In this document: piece by piece, positions 53,098-63,285 of the stretch | Layout: every line of letters begins with the position of its first letter | Position numbering within the stretch: position 1 is the first letter of the stretch | Source of the DNA: Maniola hyperantus | Lineage: Eukaryota > Arthropoda > Insecta > Lepidoptera > Nymphalidae | Assembly (NCBI RefSeq): GCF_902806685.2 | Contig: NC_048545.1 | Span: forward strand, 9,659,852 to 9,723,851 | Direction of reading: 5' to 3' | Length of the DNA stretch: 64,000 nt | Made by a program: the position numbers and the translations under genes | Notes under the pieces: model-generated | Told to the model about the DNA's origin: nothing | Seen by the model: the letters and a program-made list of their open reading frames with translations, nothing else | The model's database searches: none

Positions 53098-53292
53098 AAG
53101 CTGTGGAACCAGCGGTGTTCCCACGAGACTACAACATAGAGTTATTCAAATGGCGGACCAACAAATTCCTGGCAAAAGGCTGGCAACGCATTGGCGGTTT
53201 CTCTGGTGCTGCAAATGTTTATGGGCGGCGGTATCACTTAACATCAGGTGACCTGCCTGCTCGTTTGTTCGCTATTTTCATAAAAAAAACTT
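53098..53292 (+). pseudogene. LINE ORF2 end and 3' UTR, 5' truncated
   Basis: Starts with a typical ORF2 C-terminal remnant (PRDYNIELFKWRTNKFLAKG), then GGGCGGCGGTATCACTTAACATCAGGTGACC, CTGCTCGTTTGTTCGCTATTTTCAT and an A run. The same terminal words occur at 51510-51565. Confidence 0.65.
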
Positions 53293-53299
53293 TATGCAG

Positions 53300-54470
53300 G
53301 TTTCACATCGCCGAGTGCGCTTAGGATGTTGTGCGCCATCAACTTTGCGCTCCACACTTTGAAATACTTCATACAGTTCCTTGTATAACATTAATCACGT
53401 ATGATATACCACTGCTATCGTCGTGCTGCTTTATGTACGTCCAGGCCTTTAAAGTTCATAGTAAGGTACAGGTGGAGGGCGGGGACTAGCGCCGTATATC
53501 AGAGAAAATGCTCCTGATAAACAACAACGAGCTTCGAAAGGAAACTCTATAGAACTTTCACGGCAGGTTTATAACTCCTTTTATTTGATACAATCAATGA
53601 ACACTTTCCTTACATTTTAATTAGCTATGTTTTAAACAAGATTATTTGCAAATAAATTTTTAAATACACAATTTCGTCAATTTCAAGTTTATGTTTTCGT
53701 TTTAAGTTTTGAGACAAAATAAACAAAAATTGTGGAACCTGCGGGATTTGATTTATTCAGATTTTGTGGCCTGTATTCCGTGACTATTTATATTTACCTA
53801 TTTAGTCTTCAAGCGTAAAGTCTCACTTTTCTTGATAAAAATGTCAGTACCATATTTGAATGCCTTTTATTTAGTACCTATAAACCAATGACTTGCCACT
53901 CATACGTCTACAAACTTTTTTCTGTCTACACACATTTCACAATATTATAAATACGAAAGTGTGCCTCTTTAAAAACCTACTGTTTACAAAGCTATTACAC
54001 TGAGCAATTTACTCTTACCCATTGAGGAGCTCCGTTCCCCATCTCCGAAGATGTTCGTCAAATCTTTACCAAATTGGAATGGAACCACTTCTGAAGTATA
54101 TCCTATAAAACAAAAAAGTACCATCAAAATCGGTTCCTAATTGACGGAGTAATTGCGTAACAAACATACAAAAAAACATACAGTCGAATTGAGAACCTGC
54201 TTTTATTTTGAAGCCGGTTAAAAAGTTACCGAATATACCTATTATGTATACAAGAGTTATTGTAGCTCTATAATAATATTTTTCGGAGTCGGTGCCAATG
54301 AGGTGCCAATGTGGAGTCACAAAACAAAGTCAAGAGTAGATAGACGGTTCGCGCGGCTAATTGGCACCGGCTCCAAAAAATATTATTATAAAACTACAAT
54401 AACTCTTGTATTACATAATATATTCAGTAATAAATTAAATGATTTTTAATTTTTTAGTGTTTGTGGTTTT
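53300..54470. other. Mostly unique DNA with repeat scraps
   Basis: A family A 5' scrap lies at 53937-53968 (AATATTATAAATACGAAAGTGTG). 54240-54320 and 54355-54415 form an imperfect inverted repeat around GGTGCCAATGTGGAG / TTGGCACCGGCTCC with AATAATATTTTT. No gene. Confidence 0.45.
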
Positions 54471-54474
54471 TTGA

Positions 54475-54560
54475 AAATTTTATTCCAGGAAATCAAAGAT
54501 TTTCCACGAAATTATTGAAAACCTAAACCACACCGATGAAGTTGTGGGCATCATCTAGTT
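54475..54560 (+). mobile_element. Helitron-like repeat, family A, 3' half
   Basis: TTCCAGGAAATCAAAGATTTTCCACG, then GATGAAGTTGTGGGCATCAT-CTAG|T. Confidence 0.55.
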
Positions 54561-54585
54561 AATAATATTTAATGACAGTAATTTC

Positions 54586-54690
54586 GTTGTATAAACATGT
54601 TTTATTATAAAACATCGCGGGGAAAACATACACAGTTCTTGTAATAATATAATAGGTATACTTACTTATCTGACTTCATCCTTACTATCC
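54586..54690 (+). repeat. Duplicated segment upstream of the TIL gene, copy 2
   Basis: TCGTTGTATAAACATGTTTTATTATAAAACATC, GGGGAAAACATACACAGTTCTTGTAATA, TTATCTGACTTCA. It is followed by Helitron-like repeats. No second TIL exon is visible after it. Confidence 0.7.
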
Positions 54691-54699
54691 TTACTTCCA

Positions 54700-54943
54700 T
54701 ACTAATATTATTATAAATGCGAAAGTGTGTCTGTCTGTCTGTCGGTCTGTCTGTCTGTCTGTCTGTCTGCTAGCTTTTCACGGTCCAACAGTTTAACCGA
54801 TTTTGATGAAATTTGGTACAGAGGTAGCTTACATCCCGGGGAAGGACATAGGCTACTTTTTATCCCGGAAAATCAAAGAGTTCCCTCGGGATTTTTGAAA
54901 AACCTAAATCCACGCGGACGAAGACGCGGGCATCCTCTAGTTA
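54700..54943 (+). mobile_element. Helitron-like repeat, family A, complete
   Basis: CCATACTAATATTATTATAAATGCGAAAGTGTG, about nine (TGTC) units, CTAGCTTTTCACGGTCCAACAG, GGTACAGAGGTAGCTTACATCCCGGGGAAGGACATAGGC, ending CGCGGACGAAGACGCGGGCATCCT-CTAG|T. Best family A copy. Confidence 0.75.
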
Positions 54944-54973
54944 TTAATAAAACCGTAACGAAATATTAATCCT

Positions 54974-55183
54974 ACTAATATTATAAATGTGAAAGCGTGG
55001 ATGTTTGGATGTTTGTTACTCAATCACGCAAAAACGGCTGAACGGATTTGGATAAAATTTGGAATGGAGATAGATTATACCCTGGATTAACACATAGTCT
55101 ACGTTTTATCTCGGAAAATAAAAGAATTTCCGCAGGATTTTGAAAAATGTAAATCCACGCGCACGAAGTCGCGGGCATCAGCT
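54974..55183 (+). mobile_element. Helitron-like repeat, family A subtype
   Basis: CTACTAATATTATAAATGTGAAAGCGTGG, TTACTCAATCACGCAAAAACGGCTGAACGG, CGCGCACGAAGTCGCGGGCATCAG-CTAG|T. Same subtype as 4791-5008. Confidence 0.7.
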
Positions 55184-55204
55184 AGTTTGTTATGAATTAT
55201 GAGT

Positions 55205-55347
55205 ACATGCTAACTTTTTAGCTGAAATTTGGCGTGCAGATAGCTATTATGACGTGGCCATCCACTAAGAAAAGATTATTAAAATTCAGCCCGTAAGGTG
55301 GTAAAATATTGGAGTCCACGCGGACGAAGTCGTGGTCATATGCTAGT
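55205..55347 (+). mobile_element. Helitron-like repeat, family B, 3' part
   Basis: GCTGAAATTTGGCGTGCAGATAGC, ATTCAGCCCGTAAGGTGG, CCACGCGGACGAAGTCGTGGTCATATG-CTAG|T. Confidence 0.65.
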
Positions 55348-55707
55348 TGTAACATAATATTAATTGTGATTCTAGCCGGGGCCCATAGCATAACCTGCTT
55401 TCTAAAGTACTCTAAAGTGCTCACTAAAGTTGGCCAAATATCAAGAAAACGTTGGTCAACGTTGCTGAACCAATTAGGTAGACTACACCCAGTTTCAGAA
55501 AATAAGAGATTAAGAACTTAGAATTTTTAGCGATAACCCTACATGAACTTAAACAAAAAATAGACTAGAAATTTCCGGCGACTTAATTTGGACAAAATAA
55601 ATACTGTCCCGTAAGACTGATCTCGGAATTTCAAAATAAAAATTAACTTTCTATTATGCCGTAGTATAGCTTAAAAACAGATCATTAAAGTTTATCTAAA
55701 CACTAAC

Positions 55708-55847
55708 TTATGCTCGCGACTTCGTCCGCGTTGACTACACAAATTTCAAACCCTTATTTCACCCCCTTAGGGGTTGAATTTTCAAAGATCCATTCTTAGC
55801 GGATACCTACGTCATAATAGCTATCTGCATGCCAAATTTCAGCCAAG
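55708..55847 (-). mobile_element. Helitron-like repeat, family B, 3' part
   Basis: ACTTATGCTCGCGACTTCGTCCGCGTTGACTAC, CCCCCTTAGGGGTTGAATTTTCAAAG, GCATGCCAAATTTCAGCC. Confidence 0.65.
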
Positions 55848-56265
55848 TTATTTTAAATAACGTAAACATGGGCCTCATACTGTTCACCTTAAAATAAACG
55901 AAGTCTCTTTTTTACAAACCAACGTTGCATTGTAATATTGGATTTATTTCGATAACCCTCAGTCTACGGCAGCTCGTCGTGTACATCCGATGTTCTACAC
56001 GTTCGCAAGACATCGGATAGGCCACCGCAATAGTCTTATTTGAAATCCGATTTTTCATTTTATAAAACTGTCGTCGAGATTGCATTCGAGCAATCTTTGC
56101 GGGGAATGCTATTATTCCTTCATTTTACAATGTTGTATTACTTTATACATTATATTTTTAATCGATTTAAAAGAGGAGATTCACAGTTCGGCGGTTATTT
56201 TAATGATTAAAAAATGCATTATGAATAGAGGGCATTTTCATTTAACCATCTCAAGCTCTGCAATT

Positions 56266-56362
56266 TTCTTCATCATCATCTCCAACCGATAGACGTCCAC
56301 AGCTGTACATAGGTCTCTTCTAGGGACTTCCACATGCCGCGGTCCTCCGAGGTCGCCACACC
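56266..56362 (-). repeat. RTE-type LINE 3' tail
   Basis: (ATC)n, CCAACCGATAGACGTCCACAGCTGTACATAGGTC, GGGACTTCCACATGCCGCGGTCC. Reverse tail as in 29033-29100. Confidence 0.65.
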
Positions 56363-56544
56363 TAGATATTTTTCTTAGATGCTCTTACTAACAGTTGCTG
56401 AATGTAGTAAATACCTGTGATATTACGACAATGGATACATACATATCTATTATTTATGTACCTGAAACTAGTTTAGTTGGTGCTAAATTAGCTATTATTG
56501 TAGAAAGTCTAGTCTTCACTAATCTAAATTGATAGGTTTAAAAT

Positions 56545-56592
56545 GGTGCTATTCTTTTCAGAATGTTAGAGGAAAAGAATAGCGTTACATTA
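56545..56592. repeat. Short hairpin
   Basis: GCTATTCTTTTC and GAAAAGAATAGC (12-bp arms) around a 12-bp loop, about 40 bp left of MITE M3. It may belong to it or to another foldback. Confidence 0.5.
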
Positions 56593-56621
56593 CGGCCTAT
56601 CGACATGGTTTAGATTTTGGG

Positions 56622-56776
56622 ACCGATTCTCTTGTACATAATCTCTATACTCAACGAAATTAACAGGTCTAAATCTAGTGCAATCCTTTTCCGCAAACAA
56701 CATTATGAAAGGGATAGCAATAGATTTAGACGTGCCATTTTAGTTTAGTTTAGAGATTGTGTACAACGAAATTAGC
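56622..56776. mobile_element. MITE M3
   Basis: Inverted ends around TCTTGTACATAATCTCTATACT and AGTTTAGAGATTGTGTACAACG. The interior has GGTCTAAATCTAGTGCAATCC and GGGATAGCAATAGATTTAGACG, also inversely related. Non-coding; about 150 bp. Confidence 0.65.
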
Positions 56777-57268
56777 CACATTGTGCACCTACAACGAGAT
56801 TAGCACTAACAGAATCATAACGAGAAGATAGTGGAATAAACACCTATATTTTAGTAACTTTTGACAAATTGTTAAATAAGTAGTCGGTAAGCTTGCAACA
56901 GTAGGTATTGTAAAAGGTCGCATTACAGACCCGACCTGCTCTTTACATGAAAGAACTCATCCCCACAAATTAGGGAATCCACTGTCTCTATGAAAAACTC
57001 TTCATTATGCGAATTTTTTTAAGGAAAATACTTAAAGAATTGTTTAAGCGTATTAAAGTTACTTTTGTATTATTTCTATTTCAATAATTTTAATATTTTG
57101 CTTTTTTCTTTTTCCTTCAGGGATTTGAGTTTTTAAACGAATACGAATGACTTGGTAGATAATCATCATAGGTGCCGACATCAATGGTAATCAATTTTGA
57201 ATGAACTTTTGAACTTTGAATATTGTACCAACTGAAGTAGTTACTCAAATGGGAAAGTAGAGGCTTAC

Positions 57269-57342
57269 CTGGCTGGCACCCCTAGTTTCTGAAGCCTTCC
57301 CACTACTCGTGCGAAGGCGGAGAAGATCGTTGAAAGCTGATC
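57269..57342 (-). CDS. Internal exon, unknown protein
   Basis: Minus strand: acceptor ATTTTATTTTGACAG, 74 nt, donor CAG|GTAAGC. In the frame starting with the first base it reads DQLSTIFSAFARVVGRLQKL then GVPA and two bases (phase 2). It is an amphipathic, helix-like segment. A second frame is also open; the third is closed. Phase 2 fits the exon at 4551-4680, which needs one base. The preceding exon (phase 0 end) was not found before the right edge, so the gene probably starts beyond 64000. Product not recognised. Confidence 0.5.
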
Positions 57343-57649
57343 CTGTCAAAATAAAATATTATATTAGGTACTCCCAAGAATATTATTGTGCGAATCATAA
57401 ATTGGTTTTTATAAAAACATATTTTTTCTCAGAAATGTATTTTGGTCGAGAAAATAAGTAGAAAATTTTGTGAAATATTTTTCTTTTGATAAGATTTATT
57501 TTTAGGTACCCTACTGTTGTCAATTTGTATTTATAGTTCCGTTGAGTCAAGGATGGACATTTCTATTATGAGATAATACGCCTAATAGAAGAAATAAGAA
57601 AGAGAGAAGAGATAAGAATATTTAGCTAATCCATACTATTAATTATATT

Positions 57650-57782
57650 AATAAGAAACTATATTCTGTCTGTCCGCTAGCTCTTCACAATCCATCCATT
57701 TGACCGGTTTTGATGAAATTTTGGACAAGCTTGCATACCGGAAACGGATATAGGTTATTATCCTGGGAAATCAAAGAGTTCT
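57650..57782 (+). mobile_element. Helitron-like repeat, family A, 5' half
   Basis: TTCTGTCTGTCCGCTAGCTCTTCACAATCC, GACCGGTTTTGATGAAATTTTGG, TGGGAAATCAAAGAGTTC, then broken. Confidence 0.55.
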
Positions 57783-57876
57783 ACTGCCTAATTTCATGAT
57801 TCTACCTACCTACTCTTTAGGTTTTGATTCCCTTACCTGAATGAATTGATTGGTGTGAGCCTATATAAGGATTCCT

Positions 57877-58360
57877 TTTTAAAATTCCGTACTTCAAAAG
57901 GAAAAAGGAACCCTTATAGGATCACTTTGTTGTCTGTCTGTCCGTCTGTCCGTCGCGTCTGTCAAGAAAATCTATAGGGTACTTCCCGTGGACCTAGAAT
58001 CATTGGGGAAAATCTGAAAACCGAAATTTGGTTGGTTTGGTCTTAAAGCACAAGTAAAGGAATAAATCCGAAAACCGTGCATTGGTAGTTACATCGCAAA
58101 ACAAAAATTAAAACGTGTTCATAAAAAAATAATTAGTATTTTCAATTTTCAAAGTATGATACCTATACCAAGTGGGGGTATTATATGAAAGGGCGTTACT
58201 TGTACATTCTAAAACAGATTATTATTTAGTTTTATGCGTAATAGTTTTTGATTTATCGTGCAAAATGTCGAAAAAATACGACTGTAGTACGGAACCCTCT
58301 CGGTGCGTGGGTCTGACTCGCATTTGACCTGTTTTTTCTCTGGAGAAACGGAACCCTAAA
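57877..58360 (+). repeat. Interspersed repeat F, long copy
   Basis: AATTCCGTACTTCAAAAGGAAAAAGGAACCC, GTCTGTCCGTCTGTCCGTCG, CAAGTGGGGGTATTATATGAAAG, ATCGTGCAAAATGTCGAAAAAATACG, GTCTGACTCGCATTTGACC. Same order as 10765-11264. Confidence 0.7.
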
Positions 58361-58539
58361 AAGGGCAATAACTGTCTCGGAGTTCGTTAAAGCACCACAA
58401 CCCCTGAACACCTATCTTCGGGGCTATAACTCAAGCTATATTTATGCCAACCATTGTGAGTTTATCGCGTTCAATAACGCTTATGAAAGGAAAACTCCCT
58501 AGTGTGACCTCATACGTTATGTCGATACGCCGCATGTTC

Positions 58540-58599
58540 TATATAAACCCTATTTAAACTTGGCTGATTCATTTTAGTTCACTATACGGGGAAAATGAA
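58540..58599 (+). promoter_or_regulatory. TATA promoter with a minimal first coding exon
   Basis: TATATAAA at 58540-58547. Its 31-bp distance to the A of TTCATTTT (58571) is right for an initiator. A 24-nt leader leads to ATG at 58595 and AA|GTAAGA, a good splice donor after five coding bases. Very short first coding exons (Met plus part of a codon) are common in insect cuticular-protein and some other secreted-protein genes (established). No second exon could be recognised downstream. It may be a real gene start, or a remnant of a duplicated gene. Confidence 0.45.
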
Positions 58600-58679
58600 G
58601 TAAGATTTTTCGCAAAAATAGGGGTGTTATATTCTGAAATATTTGTAAGTATTTAGATACAAAGTCAGGTTATTTTAAA

Positions 58680-58893
58680 CTAGATAATGCCCGCGACTTC
58701 ATCCGCTAGATTTAGGATTTTAAAAAACCCTGGGAACTCTTTGATTTTCCGTGATAAAAAGTAGCCTATGGCCTTCCCCTGGGTGCAAGCTATCTCTGTG
58801 CCAAATTTCCTCAAAATCGGTTAAACTGTTGGGCAGTGAAAAGCTAGCAGACAGACAGACACTTTCACTTTTATAATATTAAGTATGGAAGTA
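58680..58893 (-). mobile_element. Helitron-like repeat, family A, complete
   Basis: ACTAGATAATGCCCGCGACTTCATCCGC, AACTCTTTGATTTTCCGTGATAAAAAGTAGCC, TGGGCAGTGAAAAGCTAGCAGACAGACAGACAC, TTTTATAATATTAAGTATGG. It is followed at once by a + fragment (58910-59003, ending ATCAT-CTAG|T). Confidence 0.7.
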
Positions 58894-59032
58894 TGGATAT
58901 TTTGTATAACATTTCTGTCTGTCTGTAGGCTAGCTTTTCATGGCCCATACGTTCAACCGATTTAAACGAAATTTGTTACAGAGGTCGCGGGCATCATCTA
59001 GTGTAAAATATGTAAATATACCCCGGTGGTAA

Positions 59033-59128
59033 CTAGCCCTGGCAATAGCCTCTCACCAGACCAGATTCGAGACATGCCATGAATCCACTCCCACTTATAA
59101 GACCACTCGCCACTGCGCCAGGTAGGTC
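59033..59128 (-). repeat. SINE S3, head and part of the body
   Basis: The reverse complement has ACCTGGCGCAGTGGCGAGTGG and GAGTGGATTCATGGC (weak B box), then CTGGTCTGGTGAGAGGC. Confidence 0.6.
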
Positions 59129-59186
59129 ATCTAAAAAGCATGCAATAAAAAAGCATAGAAAATAAAATTTATAGTAGCCCCGACCG

Positions 59187-59432
59187 TTAATACGAAGCTT
59201 TGCACAAATGCTGAAAGTGACAACAATAGCCGGCCATTTCATTTGGATCTGCATTTGAATACCGAGCGGAACGGTGCAGCGTATCTTTTGTGTGCGGAAT
59301 TTTAAAACTTGACCTCTTCCACTTTACATTTGCAACAATCCCGGTTAGACCTTGATTTAAGTCGGAAACGAATGAATAAGTAGCAAGCATTGTTAACGTA
59401 GCTGATATTATAATATAAGTAAACGTCCCCAT
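59187..59432 (-). CDS. Small ORF with signal-peptide-like start
   Basis: 81 codons from ATG 59430-59432. The N terminus MGTFTYIIISATLTMLATY has a hydrophobic core and resembles a signal peptide. The rest is basic (KWKRSSFK) and ends with a Cys cluster (YCCHFQHLCKASY). It is not recognised. SINE S2 lies directly upstream (59448-59638, same strand), so any native promoter has been displaced. It could be a secreted peptide gene, a remnant, or chance. Confidence 0.25.
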   Translation of the reverse strand: MGTFTYIIISATLTMLATYSFVSDLNQGLTGIVANVKWKRSSFKIPHTKDTLHRSARYSNADPNEMAGYCCHFQHLCKASY

Positions 59433-59447
59433 TCCAACTTTTTTATT

Positions 59448-59638
59448 TATTTAGAAGAATACTAGCCATGCTAATCATGAATAATATTCCCGCTTCCCCT
59501 CCAACTAAGCGTAAAGCTTGTGCTAGGAGTAGGTACGACAATAGTGCAACGGGTGGGGTTTGAACCACACGAGTAGATTTGAACTGCCGACCTTTCGGAT
59601 TTCAGTCCACGCCTTAACCGTTGAGCTATTGAGGCTCT
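59448..59638 (-). repeat. SINE S2
   Basis: Reverse, complete: TTTATTTATTTAGAAGAATACTAGCC, AGCGTAAAGCTTGTGCTAGGAG, CAACGGGTGGGGTTTGAACCAC, a small insertion, then TTCAGTCCACGCCTTAACCGTTGAGCTATTGAGGC. Confidence 0.8.
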
Positions 59639-59649
59639 AACTTTAACTA

Positions 59650-59832
59650 AGGCTGAGCACATCGCCTACCAGTAAGTGATGATGCAGCCTAAGATGGACG
59701 CGGGCTAATTTGGCAGGAATGTGGAAATTTAATTGAACCCAACCCCTGATCGGTTTCTACGCGGCATCATACCGGTACGTAAAATCGCTTGGCGGCACGA
59801 CTTTGCTGTTAGGGCGGTAACTAGCCACGGCA
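59650..59832 (-). repeat. SINE S3, 3' portion
   Basis: GCCTACCAGTAAGTGATGATGCAGCC, GATCGGTTTCTACGCGGCATCATACCGG, CGCTTGGCGGCACGACTTTGC, GTAACTAGCCACGG. Confidence 0.7.
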
Positions 59833-60667
59833 CAGGAATTTGGTTTGATCCATACCGTCTAATAAAAGGAATATCAAATAAATACAAATTCATGAACGTA
59901 TAAAACACGACGCGCATTGACATATCTTTTAATTTGAAAACAAATTGCATCCAACATCGTGCAGCCATATTATTTGGTTTGTGTACCGTACCTACTTGTA
60001 TAAGTAAATTTTTAAATTAAAAGCAACTAGAAAATTTTCAACCTACACTATACTCAAGTGCAGTGGTACTTCACTGTATCCACTAGATGGACGGACGCAG
60101 GCGAAATGCAGCATCCACAGAATAAAATTTATTTAAAGCCATCCACACTTTTGTTTATTGAAAATTCAACTTTATGGTGTGAGTTGTAAGGTTACTTTTG
60201 TGTTGAACATAAAATGTTATTAGACATAGTTTTTTTTATGGAAAGGTAGTGAAGTTGAGCTGCATACAAGAGGCACAGAGGAGAGGCTTCGTTATCCGTC
60301 TGTACCAGGACTGGGCTAATTCTGCACTTCAAATGGGGACTTAAAGTCCTTAAAAAAATGTTCTTGATCATTATACGACCTTTTTATTCCAAATGTTGTC
60401 AAATTATGCTGTGTTTGTTGTAATGATAATAATGCCCTCCTGACTGACCCTCATGACCGCGGCGGCCAATCTCTATAGAGATTAGCCATCTGCGCGGAAG
60501 ATAATAATATACGAGTACTTACCTACCTAACAGTACACAATAGGGTATTTTATAATTTTTTTTAAAGTATCTCATTTAGGCAAAAAAATTCACAAAAATT
60601 ATATTTGATCGATAACATCGATGATCGATAAGTGCAATAAAAATTTTGCATTTCAATTTTAAACACG
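59833..60667. other. Unique stretch with a GC-rich palindrome
   Basis: I see no gene. The palindrome at 60457-60497 is described separately. Confidence 0.4.
60457..60497. repeat. 41-bp imperfect palindrome
   Basis: A perfect AATCTCTATAGAGATT core (60468-60483) within CCGCG ... CGCGG. Single copy in the window. Confidence 0.7.
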
Positions 60668-60860
60668 CTATCACCCCCTTAGCGATTGAACTTTCAAAAA
60701 TCCTTTCTGAGCAGATGCCTACGTCATAATAGCTATCTGCATGTTAAATTTCAGCCCGATCCGTCCAGTAGCTTTAGCTCTGCGTTGATAGATCAGTCAG
60801 TCAGTCAGTCTGACAGTCAATCAGTCACCGTTTCCTTTTATATATTTAGATTAGTTCAGG
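60668..60860 (-). mobile_element. Helitron-like repeat, family B, 5' and core
   Basis: CACCCCCTTAGCGATTGAACTTTC, GATGCCTACGTCATAATAGC, CAGCCCGATCCGTCCAGTAGC, GTTGATAGATCAGTCAGTCAGTCAGTC, CCTTTTATATATTTAGAT. The CTAG end is missing. Confidence 0.65.
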
Positions 60861-61544
60861 CTTCAGTGTCAGTCTTTGGGAGATCATTGGGATATAGGTT
60901 GATCTAATTCATAATTACCATCTAAGTAATGGCCAAGTGAAATTCTTGTTCTAATTAAGTTGTAACTTGTATCTAATGTTAATACACTTCATTCAACCGG
61001 TTACCCAGGATAAGTATTGAATGAAATAACAGCTGTAGAATTGAATTAATAGTAGATAGGTACGTACTAAAATTTCCTTTCGATTACACACGACGTTGAC
61101 ATAATGTATCAGTAGCTAAGGAAACATTATGACCATAAATCTCAAGGGTCGGTCCTCTATTTTCGATCCTTTTGGTAAGGATTTAGGTAAATTCCCACTG
61201 CCACAAATTGCTCCCAGTGGAAAAGAAACGGTCCTACCTTAGGTAAAAATATGCTTGCGACATCCCTACTCGAAACCTTCCTTTTAAGCAAAGGTGGAAA
61301 AAACTAAGATTCCAATGTAAATAGGGTCATACACGCTTTGAATATGTAACCGGGCCTACAATAGGGCCGTGCCTTTATTCCCTTTTCTACCGTTAGGGAG
61401 GTCATTGTCGAAAAGCTTCATGAATAAGAGTCTGTTTATGTAAAAAAGGCCAAATCGCAAGGGTACAATTTTTGGCGCTAAAGCTGAAAGTATTTTTCAT
61501 GGAAATGCTACCTTTGTATGTGTCACTACAAATTTGATAGTAAT

Positions 61545-61724
61545 CTATACTAATATTATACATGCAAAAGTGCCATGTCTGTCTGTTTGTCTTTCTCCTA
61601 GCTTTTCACGGCCCATCCGTTTAACCGATTTAGACGAAATTTGGTACAGAATATTTGGTATCCCGACAAATTAAAGAGTTCCCACAGGATTTTTAAAAAC
61701 CTAAATCCACGTGGGCATCATTTA
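61545..61724 (+). mobile_element. Helitron-like repeat, family A
   Basis: CTATACTAATATTATACATGCAAAAGTG, CTAGCTTTTCACGGCCCATCCGTTTAACCG, AAAGAGTTCCCACAGGATTTTT, GTGGGCATCAT-TTAG|T (CTAG mutated). Confidence 0.65.
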
Positions 61725-61965
61725 GTATAATCTAAAGCTTAGGTTTAGCATAGGCATTTATACTCATTCTCTGCTCCGTACCTACTCCTCGCTGTTGACG
61801 GTCGTTGCCATTAATCACAAATTAATGGCGGGTGTTTTCTTGAAATTCTTCCATATAAAGACGTTTCTTTGGTTGATTTGGTTAACAATATAAGCAATAT
61901 AAGATTAATTTGATTTGAAATCATAACGTGAACAAATTAATTCGAAGGGTCATCACTACCCATAT

Positions 61966-62185
61966 TATAAGTGTTTGTTTGTTGGTTTGTTGGTTTATTG
62001 GTTTGTTGGTTTGTCCTTCGATCATATCGCAACGGTGCAACGGATTGACGTGATTTTTTGCATGGGTATAGATAAAGACCTGGAGAGGGACATGGGCTAC
62101 TTTTTATCCTGGAAAGTCAAAGAATTCCCACAGGATTTTCAAAAATCAAAATCCACGCAGATGAAGTCGTGGGCATCAGCTAGTT
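61966..62185 (+). mobile_element. Helitron-like repeat, (GTTTGTTG) variant, reference
   Basis: TATTATAAGTGTTTGTTTGTTGG, five or so GTTTGTTG-type units, CCTTCGATCATATCGCAACGG, GATTTTTTGCATGGGTATAG, ACCTGGAGAGGGACATGGGC, ending GATGAAGTCGTGGGCATCAG-CTAG|T. The same variant is seen reversed at 12907, 26220 and 47852. Confidence 0.7.
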
Positions 62186-62961
62186 CGAATATAATTCAGA
62201 TTTTTCAGTAAAATGATTTTTAGATTACACAAATTTAAACAAACACACTAGCGTGAATATAACATTGTTAATGATTTGAAAAGAGTAACAGCGTTTATTG
62301 CCGCCTCTTCTCAGTAATTCTGCTTTCCGAACCGTTAGTAGAGTCCTAGACGTAGCATAAGAGTGTCTAGCTGTTGCACTACATGAAATAAATGAAATTT
62401 TAATTTTGAGAAACCAGAAATAGCACCATTATTTTCCTATACCGCCGGTAACATTTCACATGTTCCTGCACCAGCCTCCGCCGCAAAGAGCAATTTTCGG
62501 TGAATCCGAAAATTTATATCTATGAGTATCATCTAAATCTTTGGATAGCGCAAAGTGGAATTTATGGAATAAAACGATGTGGTCCATTTGTTTGCTGTGG
62601 TAAGCGCAGGCTATTTCATATGTTTTCCTTTTAGCATAGCTTGCCAGTTGCCAAATGCATTAAAACTTTTTAAGTTATGGAATGCCGAATCGGGGAGCTT
62701 TCTGCGGTTGTTTAAAATACAAATTGTTATGTTTCTCAAGGAAGATTTTACGTAGTACAGAAACATTTCATGTTCACGTTGCTGCTTCGCTTGGATTAAG
62801 ATTGTAAAAGTCCAAAAAATACGTTCACTGGTCTTACGTATACCTAGTATACAACAATAAATAAATAAATTAATAAAATATCTTTTCGCACGCTTTCGCA
62901 CACTTCTTAATTGTACTAAAAAGAGCCACCATGAAATACAGCAGTGTTATTCTTTTGTTAA
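62186..62961. other. Unique stretch, no gene
   Basis: The word AATTTTCGGTGAATCCGAAAATT (62490-62512) is a perfect 9-bp inverted repeat with a 5-bp loop. No supported exon. Confidence 0.4.
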
Positions 62962-63284
62962 AAACCGGCCAAGTCCGAGTCAGACATTTTTTGACATTTT
63001 GCACGATAAATCAAAAACTATTTAGCATAAAAATAAATAAAAATCTGTTTTAGAATGTCCCTTGTAAAACGCATTCATATGATACCCCACTTGGTATAGT
63101 AATCTTACTTTGAAAGTTGAAAATCTAAGTATTTGTTCATGAACACATTTTAATTTTAATTTGTGATGTAACTACAAATTCACGGTTTTCGGATTTTTTC
63201 CCCTTATGTGTGCTATAAGACTTACCCACCTGCTAAATTTCATGATTCTAGGGCAACGGAAAGTAGCCTCTAGGTTTCTTGACA
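62962..63284 (-). repeat. Interspersed repeat F
   Basis: AAAACCGGCCAAGTCCGAGTCAGAC, GACATTTTGCACGATAAATCAAAAAC, TATGATACCCCACTTGG, TTTCATGATTCTAGGGCAACGG, GTTTCTTGACAG. It stops abruptly where the R1-like fragment starts. Confidence 0.7.
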
Positions 63285-63285
63285 G

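Noticed and set aside
57104..57145. Acceptor TTTTTCCTTCAG on the + strand
   Set aside because: Could end the TIL gene (phase 1 gives two codons and stop), but it is 5 kb from exon 2 and has no AATAAA after it.
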